The notes below the pieces were generated by a model. That model was given only the letters and a program-made list of their open reading frames with translations, made no database searches and was not told where the DNA came from. Made by a program: the position numbers and the translations under genes. 64,000 nt of DNA, taken from contig DULR01000091.1 of assembly GCA_012840245.1 (NCBI GenBank), positions 1-64,000 of the forward strand. Direction: 5' to 3'. Below are positions 25,829 to 35,428 of the stretch, one piece after another. Position 1 is the stretch's first letter, and every line of letters starts with the position of its first letter. This stretch comes from Clostridiaceae bacterium. Its GTDB lineage: Bacteria > Bacillota > Clostridia > DSM-8532.

Positions 25829-26983
25829 TTAATCCTTCGGTTTCAGCTCATTTTGTATGATCTTCAATGTTTCAATGATTGGCAGATGCTGTGGGCATGC
25901 TCCTTCACACTGACCGCATTCGACGCACTGTGCCGCATCATTGTTACTGGAGATCAGGTTCTTGTAATCCTTGCGACCTTTGCCTTCAGCATCGGGGTTG
26001 GTGGAGTGGAAGTAATTATAAATACTGAAACATTCGGGTATATTTACGCCATTAGGACAGGGCATGCAGTATTTGCAGCAGGTGCAGCCGATCTGTTTCA
26101 TGGATTTCCACCTGTCGGCCAGATCAAGTATGAAGTCGACTTCCTCTTTGCTCATTTTGTTGGGTCCCATATCAGGAGAACTGCACAGCTTTATGTTTTC
26201 CTCCACTTGCTCGAAAGTGCTCATACCTGAAAGGATCGTTGAGACACCGGGCAGGTTTGCGAGCCAGCGCAAAGCCCAGTCTACAGGATTGCGCTTGACA
26301 GGGTATTCCTCCATGCTCCTGATGATGAAGTCAGGAAGACCGTTTGCAAGACGTCCTCCCCGCAACGGTTCCATAATAACGACTCCGATGTTCTTTGAAG
26401 CAGCTTTTTCAAGCCCCTTAAGTCCTGCCTGATAATCAGTGTCGAGATAATTGAGCTGGATCTGGCAGAAATCCCAGTCATATGTATCGAGGATATCGGC
26501 AAAAACCTCATAGTCATCATGGAAGCTGAAACCGATATATTTTATCTTGCCGGCTTTTTTAGCCTCCATGGCTTTTTCCCATAATCCAAGCCTTTTGAAT
26601 TTTTCCCAGCCGTTTTTGTCCAGCGCATGCTGGAGATAAAAATCTATATGATCTGTCTCAAGTCTTTTAAGCTGCTCATTCAGGTAATAATCCCAGTCTT
26701 CTGTTTTATGGATATGCCAGGTCGGATTTTTGGTAGCAAGCATGACCTTTTCACGATAGCCATCCTTGAGCGCCATACCGACCAGCGGTTCCGACTTTCC
26801 GTCATGATACCCCCAGGCCGTGTCGATATAATTTACACCATTATCTATCGCATAGCGAATCATACGGATTGCTTCATCAATATTGATCTGGTCATACTTG
26901 CCGTCTATGACGGGCATGCGCATAGCACCAAAACCCAATACAGAAGGTTTCAAATTCAACTTGCCGAAATGACGATACTGCAT
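25829..26983 (-). CDS. Aldo/keto reductase with C-terminal 4Fe-4S domain
   Basis: A 384-residue oxidoreductase. The AKR barrel (1-290) has 'MIRYAIDNGVNYIDTAWGYH' (catalytic Asp and Tyr), 'LATKNPTWH' (Lys) and 'YLQHALDKNGW' (His). The tail has ferredoxin-like cysteines: 'CTCCKYCMPCPNGVNIPECF' and 'CVECGQCEGACPQHLPI'. Such AKR-ferredoxin fusions are common in anaerobes; their natural substrate is unknown. The start at 26983 has AAGGAGG upstream. Monocistronic, convergent with the ABC permease. Confidence 0.88.
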   Translation of the reverse strand: MQYRHFGKLNLKPSVLGFGAMRMPVIDGKYDQINIDEAIRMIRYAIDNGVNYIDTAWGYHDGKSEPLVGMALKDGYREKVMLATKNPTWHIHKTEDWDYYLNEQLKRLETDHIDFYLQHALDKNGWEKFKRLGLWEKAMEAKKAGKIKYIGFSFHDDYEVFADILDTYDWDFCQIQLNYLDTDYQAGLKGLEKAASKNIGVVIMEPLRGGRLANGLPDFIIRSMEEYPVKRNPVDWALRWLANLPGVSTILSGMSTFEQVEENIKLCSSPDMGPNKMSKEEVDFILDLADRWKSMKQIGCTCCKYCMPCPNGVNIPECFSIYNYFHSTNPDAEGKGRKDYKNLISSNNDAAQCVECGQCEGACPQHLPIIETLKIIQNELKPKD

Positions 26984-26996
26984 ACTTTACCTCCTT

Positions 26997-27108
26997 GGGA
27001 CACGGGGACAGGATCTTGTCCCACTTCTGATTTTCATTAAATAAAATTATATACCGCTTTGCCGTGATCATCAAGGCTGGGACACAGGGAAGGATATTTG
27101 TCCTTATA
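26997..27108. repeat. Two direct copies of a GGGACA...TGTCC intergenic repeat
   Basis: Copy one (26997-27022) begins GGGACACGGGGACAGGATC and ends TTGTCCC. Copy two (about 27079-27105) begins GGGACACAGGGAAGGATAT and ends TTGTCC. Each can form a hairpin. The first abuts the ribosome-binding site of the aldo/keto reductase gene. Sequences of this look are common between clostridial genes. Confidence 0.55.
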
Positions 27109-27109
27109 T

Positions 27110-27415
27110 TTATTTCATTATGCCGGCCAGAGATATGCTCAGACCAACTGAAACTATAAAGATCCCAACTATATTGCTTCCGGTGAAGCTTATTCCCTCA
27201 CTTAAAAGTAGAATACCTCCGATGATCGTAACTTCAATACCGAATAAGATAATGTCTGCAGGATTCTTTTTCTTCAGCAGTATTTTTAAAATGAAAGCCA
27301 TCAATATGATACCTATCAAAACTGCGGGTGCAAAAACAAGACTCGTCATTCCATCGACCTCTGTATTCACTTTATATTCATATCCATTATATACCATGGA
27401 TGGTGCTATCATCAA
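27110..27415 (-). CDS. Small membrane protein, function unknown
   Basis: A 101-residue frame with three probable membrane helices ('LVFAPAVLIGIILMAFILKI', 'IILFGIEVTIIGGILLLSEG', 'IVGIFIVSVGLSISLAGIM') joined by a short basic loop. No convincing ribosome-binding site is visible before ATG 27415 or the next ATG (codon 7). It lies alone between the repeat at 26997-27108 and a divergent kinase-like gene. The regular helix pattern makes a real gene likely; I recognise no family. Confidence 0.5.
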   Translation of the reverse strand: MMIAPSMVYNGYEYKVNTEVDGMTSLVFAPAVLIGIILMAFILKILLKKKNPADIILFGIEVTIIGGILLLSEGISFTGSNIVGIFIVSVGLSISLAGIMK

Positions 27416-27506
27416 TAAAAAACCGTTATTCTTGTATCACATGCTTCTGCGTGTTATTTTATTAATATAGCTTATTAGATTAATTTCATGAATATGAAGA
27501 GGGATC

Positions 27507-28088
27507 ATGTTGGATAATAGATTTTTCGGTGAGATACTTGACAAAATAGATTCGCTTTTGCAGAAACGTTCTTCCGTAATCGTTGCGATCGACGGAAACA
27601 GCGGAGCGGGGAAAAGCTCTCTGTCAGACTGGATAGAGAAGCAAAGGGACTGCAATGTTTTTCATATGGATCATTTTTTCCTGACTCCTGAACTGAGGAC
27701 AAGGGAAAGGCTTTCAGAGATCGGCGGCAATGTGGATTATGAGAGATTCAGAGATGAAGTTGCAGCAGGGCTTTTGAGCGGCAGGGAGTTCAGCTACCGC
27801 ATATTCGACTGCGGGAAGATGGCTTTTGAAGATGAACCTGTGCGAGTTATCCCAAAGAAGCTCAATATCGTTGAGGGAGTTTACAGTATGCACCCCACTC
27901 TGATTGATATATACGATTTAAAAATTTTCCTTGGCATCAGCAGGGAAGAGCAGAACAGAAGATTGCTGGAACGATCAGGACCTGAACTCTATGAAAAGTT
28001 TCAAAACATATGGATCCCTATGGAGGATCGATATTTCGAAGCCTTTAAAATAAAAGAAAAGAGCGATTTGATTTACGTTGGAGAATGA
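27507..28088 (+). CDS. P-loop kinase of the uridine kinase/phosphoribulokinase family
   Basis: A 193-residue cytoplasmic ATP-binding protein. Walker A 'IDGNSGAGKSSLSDWI' (about 30-45) is followed by 'HMDHFFL', the position where uridine kinases carry their catalytic 'D.FY' motif, and 'VEGVYSMHPTL' (Walker-B-like). The lid region has 'RRLLERSGPEL'. The substrate is probably a nucleoside or small metabolite but cannot be read off. It lies directly upstream of addB, almost touching (stop 28088, addB start 28090), so it is co-transcribed. Functional linkage to recombination is not established. Confidence 0.75.
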   Translation: MLDNRFFGEILDKIDSLLQKRSSVIVAIDGNSGAGKSSLSDWIEKQRDCNVFHMDHFFLTPELRTRERLSEIGGNVDYERFRDEVAAGLLSGREFSYRIFDCGKMAFEDEPVRVIPKKLNIVEGVYSMHPTLIDIYDLKIFLGISREEQNRRLLERSGPELYEKFQNIWIPMEDRYFEAFKIKEKSDLIYVGE

Positions 28089-28089
28089 T

Positions 28090-31000
28090 ATGGGTTTGAG
28101 GATAGTTTATGGCAGGGCAGGCAGTGGCAAAACACACCGATTCTTAAATGAAATAAAGGAACAGATAGAAAATGGCACTGCAAATAAGCTTGTTCTGCTT
28201 GTTCCGGAGCAGTTTTCCTTCCAGGCTGAGAAAAGCCTCATATCTGCTGTCGGAACCGGCGGGATAATAAATACCGAGGTTCTGAGCTTTCAAAGAATGG
28301 CATACCGGATCTTCAACAAGGAGGGTGGAATAACATACCCGCATATACATCCGGCCGGCAAATCCATGATCATATACAGGATCCTGGATAAGTTGAGAGA
28401 CAAATTCAAGGTGTTTTCAGGCTCATGTGAACAGGATGGCTTTGTTAATACCATTTCAGCCCTTATAACCGAATTCAAGAGATATAACGTTACCCCGGAA
28501 CATTTAGTGCAGGTGAGCGATGAACTGCCCGGGGGAACACTCCTAAAGGATAAGCTTACAGAACTTGGACTTATATATGGAGAATTCGAGTCGACCCTTG
28601 CCAGACGGTACAGGGATACCGACGATGATCTTGCACTGGCAGCAAGAAAGCTGTCTGAATCCGATCTGTATGATGGCGCGGATATCTGGATCGATGGCTT
28701 CAACAGCTTTACACCACAGGAATACAAAATGATCGGGGAGCTATTGAAAAAGGCAAGGAGTGTCAGTGTCAGCCTGTGTTGCGATCTTCCCGGGAATAAT
28801 GCTTTATCCCGCGGAAAATTAGCCGTTTCCCGTGAAACCGATGTATTCTCTCCCATAAAACACACATGGAAAAAGCTTGTCAGTCTTGCGGAAGCAAATG
28901 GGACAGCTGTTTCAGAACCTGTTTTTACAGGAAATCAACCTTATCGTTTCAGAGAAAGCCCTGAACTGGCACATCTGGAAAAGAATTTTTTCGCATATCC
29001 GTTTGAGGTTCATGATGGGGCAACAGAAGCCATATCATTGTTTTCGGCCATGAACATGTTCACCGAGATAGAATCGGCCGCCCGTGAAATAGTAAGACTT
29101 TGCAGGGATGAAAAACTGCGCTTCCGTGATATAGCCGTTGTAACCAGGAATCTTCCCGCTTATGAAAAGCTTGCAGGGATAATTTTCTCAGAGTATGAGA
29201 TCCCGTACCACATCGACAGGAAGGTAGATATCAGCAATCATCCGCTGGTAAGACTCATTCTTTCAATGATGGACATATTCATAGACAACTGGTCTTATGA
29301 GAGTGTTTTCCGTTATCTTAAGACCGGTTTTGCAAATATTGGCCGGAGTGACACAGATAAGCTTGAAAACTATGTTCTGGCATGCGGCATCAGAGGAAGC
29401 AAATGGTTGGATGAAAGCCCCTGGGATATGAGCATAGACCTTATACCCGACGACAGATATTTTGATGACAGGAGAAAAGAGCTGGATGAGATCAACAGGA
29501 TCCGCGATACTGTTGTAAAACCTCTGGTTGAGTTCAGGAACAAAACAAAAGGAAGGAAAAATGCCAGGGAATTCTGTGAAAGCCTGTATGATTTCCTGTG
29601 TGAGCTTGATATACCCCGGAAAATGGAGGAATGGATCGAAAAATTCAGGCAAAAGGGTGAATTGGCCACAGCCAGCGAGTATTCGCAGGTATGGAATACG
29701 GTCATGGAGGTCCTCGATCAGGCTGTCGAAGTCATGGGAGATGAGACCTTCGGGATCGAACGCTTCAGCAAGATCCTGAAAATAGGACTTGGGGAATATA
29801 AGATAGGAACCATTCCGGCAGCTTTGGACCAGGTTTTTGTTGGGAGTGTCGAAAGGTCAAGGAGCCATGAAATAAAAGCGTTGTTCATATTGGGTGCAAA
29901 TGACGGGATCTTTCCTTCAACAGCAATGAAGGAAGGGATCTTATCAGATCAGGACCGTTTCGTTTTGAACCATCTGGGGCTCGAACTGGCTGGCGATACA
30001 AGGATGCAAGCCTTTGACGAGCAATATCTCGTTTACAGGACCCTTTCGGTTCCGAGCCGTTACCTTAGAATAAGCTGGCCTATAGCCGATGATGAGGGAA
30101 GGTCCATGAGACCATCTATAATCGTGTCCCGCATAAAGAAGATATTTCCGAAGGTCGTTCAGAAAAGCGACATACCCGGCACATCGGACCGATTCGATAT
30201 GGAGTCGGTATCAAGGGCATATCCTGCATTCAGAAAGACTGTAGCCGCCATACGGCAAAAAGCTGACGGAAACGAAATCCATGACGCATGGAAGGAGGTT
30301 TACAGGTGGTTTTCGGGAAAAGATGAATGGAAAGACCGGTGTGAGGCTATCAGGGATGCGTTTACATACAGAAATGTAGCTCAAAAAGTAAGCGAAGAAA
30401 AAGTAAGGCTTCTTTACGGGGATCCGGTTTACTCAAGTGTCTCAAGACTCGAAAGATACACGTCCTGTCCCTTTGCCTTCTATGTCCAGTATGGTTTGGG
30501 CGCAAAGGAACGAAAAATATACCGTCTGACTCCTCCCGACATCGGGACCTTTATACATGCAGTGATCGAACGATTTTCCCGAATGGTCGAAAAAGGTGAT
30601 GTGACATGGCGAAGCTTTGACAGGGAATGGTGCAGGGAACAGGTATCAAGAATTGTTGATGAAATGCTTGAAAAGATGCAGGGCAGAGGGATCGCTGCAT
30701 CAAGAAGGTTTACCGTTCTGACCTCAAGACTTAAACGGGTGGTGGCAAGAACGGTATGGCTCATTGCCGAGTATATCAGAAGAAGCAGATTTGATCCCAT
30801 TGATTACGAGGTCGGATTTGGTGACAGGGAAAAATATCCGCCTATAATTATCGAGCTTGATTCGGGAAAGCAAATAAAATTAAGCGGCAGAATCGACAGG
30901 ATAGACGCTTTGAAGACTCAGGATGGTACATACTTGAGCATCATCGATTATAAATCGGGAACCAAGGATTTCAGACTGTCCGATTTGTACTATGGCCTTC

Positions 31001-31554
31001 AGATCCAGCTGATAACATACATGGATGCCATATGGGACAGCGAAGAAAAGAAGAACGGCACCCCCGTTCTCCCGGGCGGCATGCTGTATTTCAGGGTTGA
31101 CGATCCTCTGATCAGGGACAGAAAAGGCTTGAGCGAAGAAGAGATCGAAAAGGCCATAATGAAGAAGCTTAGAATGAAAGGACTTATACTGGCCGATGTC
31201 AAACTGATCAGGGATATGGATAGCACCATTGAAGGAGCATCCCTTACCATTCCGGCCACCCTGAACAAAGGTGATGTTATCGGCAAGAACTCATCATGCG
31301 CTACTCTGGATCAGTTCAGAATCATGCGCAGATACATCCGAAGCCTGCTTAAAAAAATAGGAGCTGAGATAGCTGAAGGAAGGGTGGATATAAGACCGTG
31401 CAAAAAGAAGGGCATTACAGCCTGCGCATACTGCGGATTTCTTTCCATATGCCAGTTTGATGCCGCAAGAAGGGAAAATTCCTACAGGCTTTTGTTCGAC
31501 AAGCCTGATGATGAGATATGGAACCTTTTGAACAAGGAGACTTGCGATGAGTGA
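28090..31554 (+). CDS. addB: AddB subunit of the AddAB helicase-nuclease
   Basis: Large subunit that, with AddA, resects double-strand breaks and generates 3' tails for RecA. About 1154 residues, normal for AddB. Walker A 'GRAGSGKTHRFL' is at the N-terminus. The C-terminal RecB-family nuclease has 'LSIIDYKSGT', and the 4Fe-4S cluster is expected from 'YTSCPFAFY' (about 790) and 'CAYCGFLSICQF' (about 1111). ATG 28090 is chosen because GGAG lies 6 bases before it. The last four codons overlap addA, which starts at 31547, so production of the two subunits is coupled. Confidence 0.93.
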   Translation: MGLRIVYGRAGSGKTHRFLNEIKEQIENGTANKLVLLVPEQFSFQAEKSLISAVGTGGIINTEVLSFQRMAYRIFNKEGGITYPHIHPAGKSMIIYRILDKLRDKFKVFSGSCEQDGFVNTISALITEFKRYNVTPEHLVQVSDELPGGTLLKDKLTELGLIYGEFESTLARRYRDTDDDLALAARKLSESDLYDGADIWIDGFNSFTPQEYKMIGELLKKARSVSVSLCCDLPGNNALSRGKLAVSRETDVFSPIKHTWKKLVSLAEANGTAVSEPVFTGNQPYRFRESPELAHLEKNFFAYPFEVHDGATEAISLFSAMNMFTEIESAAREIVRLCRDEKLRFRDIAVVTRNLPAYEKLAGIIFSEYEIPYHIDRKVDISNHPLVRLILSMMDIFIDNWSYESVFRYLKTGFANIGRSDTDKLENYVLACGIRGSKWLDESPWDMSIDLIPDDRYFDDRRKELDEINRIRDTVVKPLVEFRNKTKGRKNAREFCESLYDFLCELDIPRKMEEWIEKFRQKGELATASEYSQVWNTVMEVLDQAVEVMGDETFGIERFSKILKIGLGEYKIGTIPAALDQVFVGSVERSRSHEIKALFILGANDGIFPSTAMKEGILSDQDRFVLNHLGLELAGDTRMQAFDEQYLVYRTLSVPSRYLRISWPIADDEGRSMRPSIIVSRIKKIFPKVVQKSDIPGTSDRFDMESVSRAYPAFRKTVAAIRQKADGNEIHDAWKEVYRWFSGKDEWKDRCEAIRDAFTYRNVAQKVSEEKVRLLYGDPVYSSVSRLERYTSCPFAFYVQYGLGAKERKIYRLTPPDIGTFIHAVIERFSRMVEKGDVTWRSFDREWCREQVSRIVDEMLEKMQGRGIAASRRFTVLTSRLKRVVARTVWLIAEYIRRSRFDPIDYEVGFGDREKYPPIIIELDSGKQIKLSGRIDRIDALKTQDGTYLSIIDYKSGTKDFRLSDLYYGLQIQLITYMDAIWDSEEKKNGTPVLPGGMLYFRVDDPLIRDRKGLSEEEIEKAIMKKLRMKGLILADVKLIRDMDSTIEGASLTIPATLNKGDVIGKNSSCATLDQFRIMRRYIRSLLKKIGAEIAEGRVDIRPCKKKGITACAYCGFLSICQFDAARRENSYRLLFDKPDDEIWNLLNKETCDE

Positions 31555-34500
31555 AACAAGATGGACAAACGAGCAACTGGATGCGATAACTGCAAGGGAC
31601 TGCAACCTGCTGGTTGCCGCTGCGGCAGGTGCCGGAAAGACCGCAGTCCTGGTTGAACGCATAATAAAAAAGATAACAGACGCCAATGATCCTGTCGATA
31701 TCGACAGGCTGCTGATCGTAACATTTACCAATGCAGCTGCTGCTGAAATGAGGGAAAGGATTGCCTCAGCCATCTCAGACGCTCTGGACAAAGACCCCGG
31801 ATCAGGTCTCGTTCAAAGGCAAATGGCGCTTTTGGGGAAAGCAAGCATAATGACCATCCATTCCTTTTGCATGGATGTGATAAGGTCCAATTTTCAGGCC
31901 ATCGATATCGACCCCAATTTCAGGATCGCCGATGAGACTGAAAGCTCTCTCATGAAGCTTGAAGCTCTTGAAGAGCTTTTTGAGGAGCAGTACGAAAAAC
32001 AGGACAACGAGGAGTTTTTCGAGCTTCTGGAAAGCTACGGAGGGAACCGCGATGACCGGTCAGTCATGGATATGGTTCTGGATCTTTATAGCTTTATCCT
32101 GAGCAGTCCCTGGCCTGGAAAATGGCTTTTGGAAAAAACAGAGGCGTTGAATGTTCCCGAGGGAACCGATTTTGCTGATACCATATGGGGCAGGGTGCTT
32201 CTTGATTCTGTGAAAATAGAGCTTAAAGGCATGATCCACATGCTGGTTCTGGCCATGGATATATTGAGATCAAAAGGACCGGACAAGTATTTGCCGGTTT
32301 TACAGGAAGATCTGTCCAATATCGGAAACCTTGAGATGATCATCGAAAAGAACTTGTATCAGAAGTCAGGTGCGGTCTGGGACAATATATATGATGCACT
32401 GAATGCCATAAGCTTTTCGGCTCTTCCCAGATTATCGAAAAATGATGATGCTGATGAAGAAAGCACTGAACGGGTAAAGAAAATACGTGACAATGTCAAA
32501 TCCCGCATAAAAAAGATAAAGGAAAGACTGGTGACTTCACGTTCGGCAGATTGCGTCAGTGATCTTAAGCTGGTTTATCCAAGAATAAAAGCTCTTGCAT
32601 CTCTTGTATCGGGGCTTTCATCAAAGTATGAGGAAAAGAAAAGGAAAAAAGCTGTAGTTGATTTTAACGATCTGGAGCATTTTTGTCTTAAGATCCTTAC
32701 CAAGACAGACGAGGATGGCAATATTGGACCTTCCGACATTGCTCTGAGCTACAGGGAACGCTTTGATGAGATAATGGTGGACGAATACCAGGACAGCAAC
32801 CTGGTTCAGGAGATAATAATAAGTATGATCTCGAAGGTCGACACAGGCAAGCCCAACATTTTCATGGTAGGCGACGTGAAGCAGAGCATATACCGATTCA
32901 GGCAGGCAAGACCTGAGCTTTTCATGGATAAATACAACAGATATTCCACTGAAAAAGGAGCACTGTTCAGAAAGATCCTTCTTTACAAGAACTTCAGAAG
33001 CCGCAGCAGTGTAGTTAATGCAGTGAATTTTATTTTCAGTCAGATAATGTCGGTCAACGCCGGCGAGCTTGATTACACCGAAGAAGAAGCTCTGAATCCG
33101 GGAGCCAGCTTCCCTGAACTTGAAACAGAGAATGCGGTATGCGGTGGAACGGCAGAGCTTCATCTGATCCAGACAGGTGCTGAGACGGGTACGACCGCAG
33201 ATTTACAGAATGAAAGCTCTGAAACAGAATCAGATACCGATGGGCCGGAAGATGAAATGCTGGACAATATCCAGTGCGAGGCCCGTATGGTTGCCCTCAG
33301 GATACATAGACTGATGAATCCCGATGAAGAAGGAAGAAGCTTCTATGTCTATGATAAGATCCTGAAGGGATACAGAAAGGTCGAATACAGGGATATCGTG
33401 ATCCTGTTGAGGACCACAAGAAAATGGGCAGATGTTTTTACAGAAGAGCTTTTGTTGTCGGGGATCCCCGTATTTGCCGACACCGGGAGCGGATTCTTCA
33501 AAACTACAGAGGTTCAGGTAATGCTGTCCCTTCTTCAGATAATTGACAATCCGTATCAGGATATCCCGCTTCTTTCTGTACTTCGTTCGCCTATAGTATC
33601 ATTTTCCACCGATGATCTGACAGATTTGAGACTTCTGGAGCCAAAAGGTCCCCTTTTCGACGGTCTTGTAAAACTGGCCGGGAAAAAAGAGGAGAAAGCA
33701 TCGGGCAAAGCCGGAGCATTTCTGGAAAAGCTCAATGAATGGAGGGAATTATCTCTTTATCTTCCGACAGATCAGCTCATCTGGAAACTGTATGATGATA
33801 CAGGGTACTACGGTATCGTCGGCGCAATGCCCGGCGGAGAGCAAAGACAGGCAAATCTCAGGATACTTTTTGAAAGAGCAAAGCAATTCGAGCAAACAAG
33901 CTATAAAGGCCTGTTCAATTTTATCAGCTTTATTGACAGGATCAAGAGCAGCAGGGGGGATCTGGGAAGTGCAAAAACCTTAAGTGAAAATGATAATGTG
34001 GTAAGGATCATGAGTATCCATAAGAGCAAAGGTCTTGAATTTCCCGTCGTCATCCTTTCTGGCTGCGGCAAAAGGTTCAACCTGCAGGATATGAACGACA
34101 ATATTCTGTATCATCAGGATCTGGGGTTCGGCCCCGATGTGGTGGACTGCAAAACAAGGCTCTCATGGCCGTCGGCCGCCAAAGAGGCTATAAAAGAGAA
34201 GATCAGGGCAGAGACTCTTTCGGAAGAAATGCGCATTTTGTATGTAGCCCTTACACGCGCAAGGGAAAAACTGATCATTACAGGAGCTGTGGGTGACGCT
34301 GCAAAAATGTTCGGTAAATGGATTTTTGTCTCAGGCGGCAACAGCGGGAAGATCCCTGCCTATGATATACTGAACGGCAGCAGTTATCTGGACTGGATAT
34401 GCCCCGCTCTGGCAAGGCACAAGGACTGCGGTCTTTTCCATGAATCATCAGGAAACGATAACAAGGGCAGGATGCAGATGATGGAGGATCCTTCCCGCTG

Positions 34501-35338
34501 GTACATAGAGCTGTGGAACAAAAGCGATATAACCGTGATAAAAGAGCCTGAGCAGCTTGCCGACAACGAAATCCTTAAATGGCTGGACAGCACGGACAGC
34601 AACAGGGATGAGACTTTGACCGATGAAATTGAAAGACGTCTGACATGGGAGTACCCTCATATCCAGGCTTCAGAAATACCGGCCAAGATTTCAGTTACCG
34701 AGCTGAAAAGACGTTTCAATGTCCAGGCCGGTCTGGATGATGCCTTTATGCCGGCTTATGATACCGGTCTGGTTAAGAAACCAGGGTTCCTGGAGGAAAA
34801 GAAGGGCTTAAGCAGCGCAGAAAAGGGAACCGTCATGCATTTTATCATGCAGCATCTTGATTTGCATGCATTGAGGGAAAATCCTGTGCAGGATGCTTTG
34901 ACCGAGCAGGTGAAACGTATGGAGGGAAAAGACTTATTGACCCGGACGCAGATCGAAAGCACAGATCTTTCGCTGATATGCGGTTTTTTCAGCTCCCAAC
35001 TGGGAAAAAGGATGCTAAGGTCGGCTCACGTTTCAAGAGAAGTCCCGTTCAATATCGAGATATCTTGCGGGGAGCTCGGTATGGGATGCAGCGATTCAGT
35101 AAAGGGAGAAAAGGTGCTTCTTCAGGGAGTGATAGACTGCTTTTTCGAAGAGGATGACGGAGTGGTCCTCGTTGATTACAAGACCGATCATATCGAGGCC
35201 GACCGTGAAAATATAGTTAAGAAGAGATACCAGGTTCAGATGGATTACTATGCAAAAGCTCTTGAAAAGCTAACAGGCAAAAAGGTGAAAGAAAAGTGCA
35301 TTTTCCTGTTAAAAACAGGTGAGACGATAAAAGTATAG
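31547..35338 (+). CDS. addA: AddA subunit of the AddAB helicase-nuclease
   Basis: A 1263-residue UvrD-type helicase with a nuclease tail, the second half of the AddAB recombination machine. Motif I 'AAAGAGKTAVLVERI' (about 24-38), Ia 'LLIVTFTNAAAAEM', Walker B/motif II 'IMVDEYQDSN', motif III 'MVGDVKQSIYRFRQA', motif V 'IMSIHKSKGLEFPVV', VI 'LYVALTRAREKL'. The RecB-like nuclease motif 'VVLVDYKTDHIE' is near the C-terminus. An 8-base overlap with addB. A short acidic insert ('SSETETDTDGPEDE'-like, about 545-570) is family-specific variation. Confidence 0.95.
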   Translation: MSETRWTNEQLDAITARDCNLLVAAAAGAGKTAVLVERIIKKITDANDPVDIDRLLIVTFTNAAAAEMRERIASAISDALDKDPGSGLVQRQMALLGKASIMTIHSFCMDVIRSNFQAIDIDPNFRIADETESSLMKLEALEELFEEQYEKQDNEEFFELLESYGGNRDDRSVMDMVLDLYSFILSSPWPGKWLLEKTEALNVPEGTDFADTIWGRVLLDSVKIELKGMIHMLVLAMDILRSKGPDKYLPVLQEDLSNIGNLEMIIEKNLYQKSGAVWDNIYDALNAISFSALPRLSKNDDADEESTERVKKIRDNVKSRIKKIKERLVTSRSADCVSDLKLVYPRIKALASLVSGLSSKYEEKKRKKAVVDFNDLEHFCLKILTKTDEDGNIGPSDIALSYRERFDEIMVDEYQDSNLVQEIIISMISKVDTGKPNIFMVGDVKQSIYRFRQARPELFMDKYNRYSTEKGALFRKILLYKNFRSRSSVVNAVNFIFSQIMSVNAGELDYTEEEALNPGASFPELETENAVCGGTAELHLIQTGAETGTTADLQNESSETESDTDGPEDEMLDNIQCEARMVALRIHRLMNPDEEGRSFYVYDKILKGYRKVEYRDIVILLRTTRKWADVFTEELLLSGIPVFADTGSGFFKTTEVQVMLSLLQIIDNPYQDIPLLSVLRSPIVSFSTDDLTDLRLLEPKGPLFDGLVKLAGKKEEKASGKAGAFLEKLNEWRELSLYLPTDQLIWKLYDDTGYYGIVGAMPGGEQRQANLRILFERAKQFEQTSYKGLFNFISFIDRIKSSRGDLGSAKTLSENDNVVRIMSIHKSKGLEFPVVILSGCGKRFNLQDMNDNILYHQDLGFGPDVVDCKTRLSWPSAAKEAIKEKIRAETLSEEMRILYVALTRAREKLIITGAVGDAAKMFGKWIFVSGGNSGKIPAYDILNGSSYLDWICPALARHKDCGLFHESSGNDNKGRMQMMEDPSRWYIELWNKSDITVIKEPEQLADNEILKWLDSTDSNRDETLTDEIERRLTWEYPHIQASEIPAKISVTELKRRFNVQAGLDDAFMPAYDTGLVKKPGFLEEKKGLSSAEKGTVMHFIMQHLDLHALRENPVQDALTEQVKRMEGKDLLTRTQIESTDLSLICGFFSSQLGKRMLRSAHVSREVPFNIEISCGELGMGCSDSVKGEKVLLQGVIDCFFEEDDGVVLVDYKTDHIEADRENIVKKRYQVQMDYYAKALEKLTGKKVKEKCIFLLKTGETIKV

Positions 35339-35360
35339 AAATAACGTGAGATAACATTGC

Positions 35361-35389
35361 TTGACAAAACATGTTATAATGAATAATCT
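35361..35389 (+). promoter_or_regulatory. Probable trkA promoter
   Basis: TTGACA (35361-35366) is followed after 17 bases by TAATCT (35384-35389), 40 bases before the trkA start. A perfect TATAAT also lies at 35375-35380 but only 8 bases from that TTGACA, so it would need another -35 box that I do not see. Confidence 0.45.
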
Positions 35390-35428
35390 TAATTTGCCGG
35401 ACAATTATTGAGAGAAGAAGGTTTTTCA

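Noticed and set aside
35361-35380. TTGACA and TATAAT as one trkA promoter
   Set aside because: They are only 8 bases apart, too close for one promoter; TAATCT at 35384 gives 17-base spacing instead.
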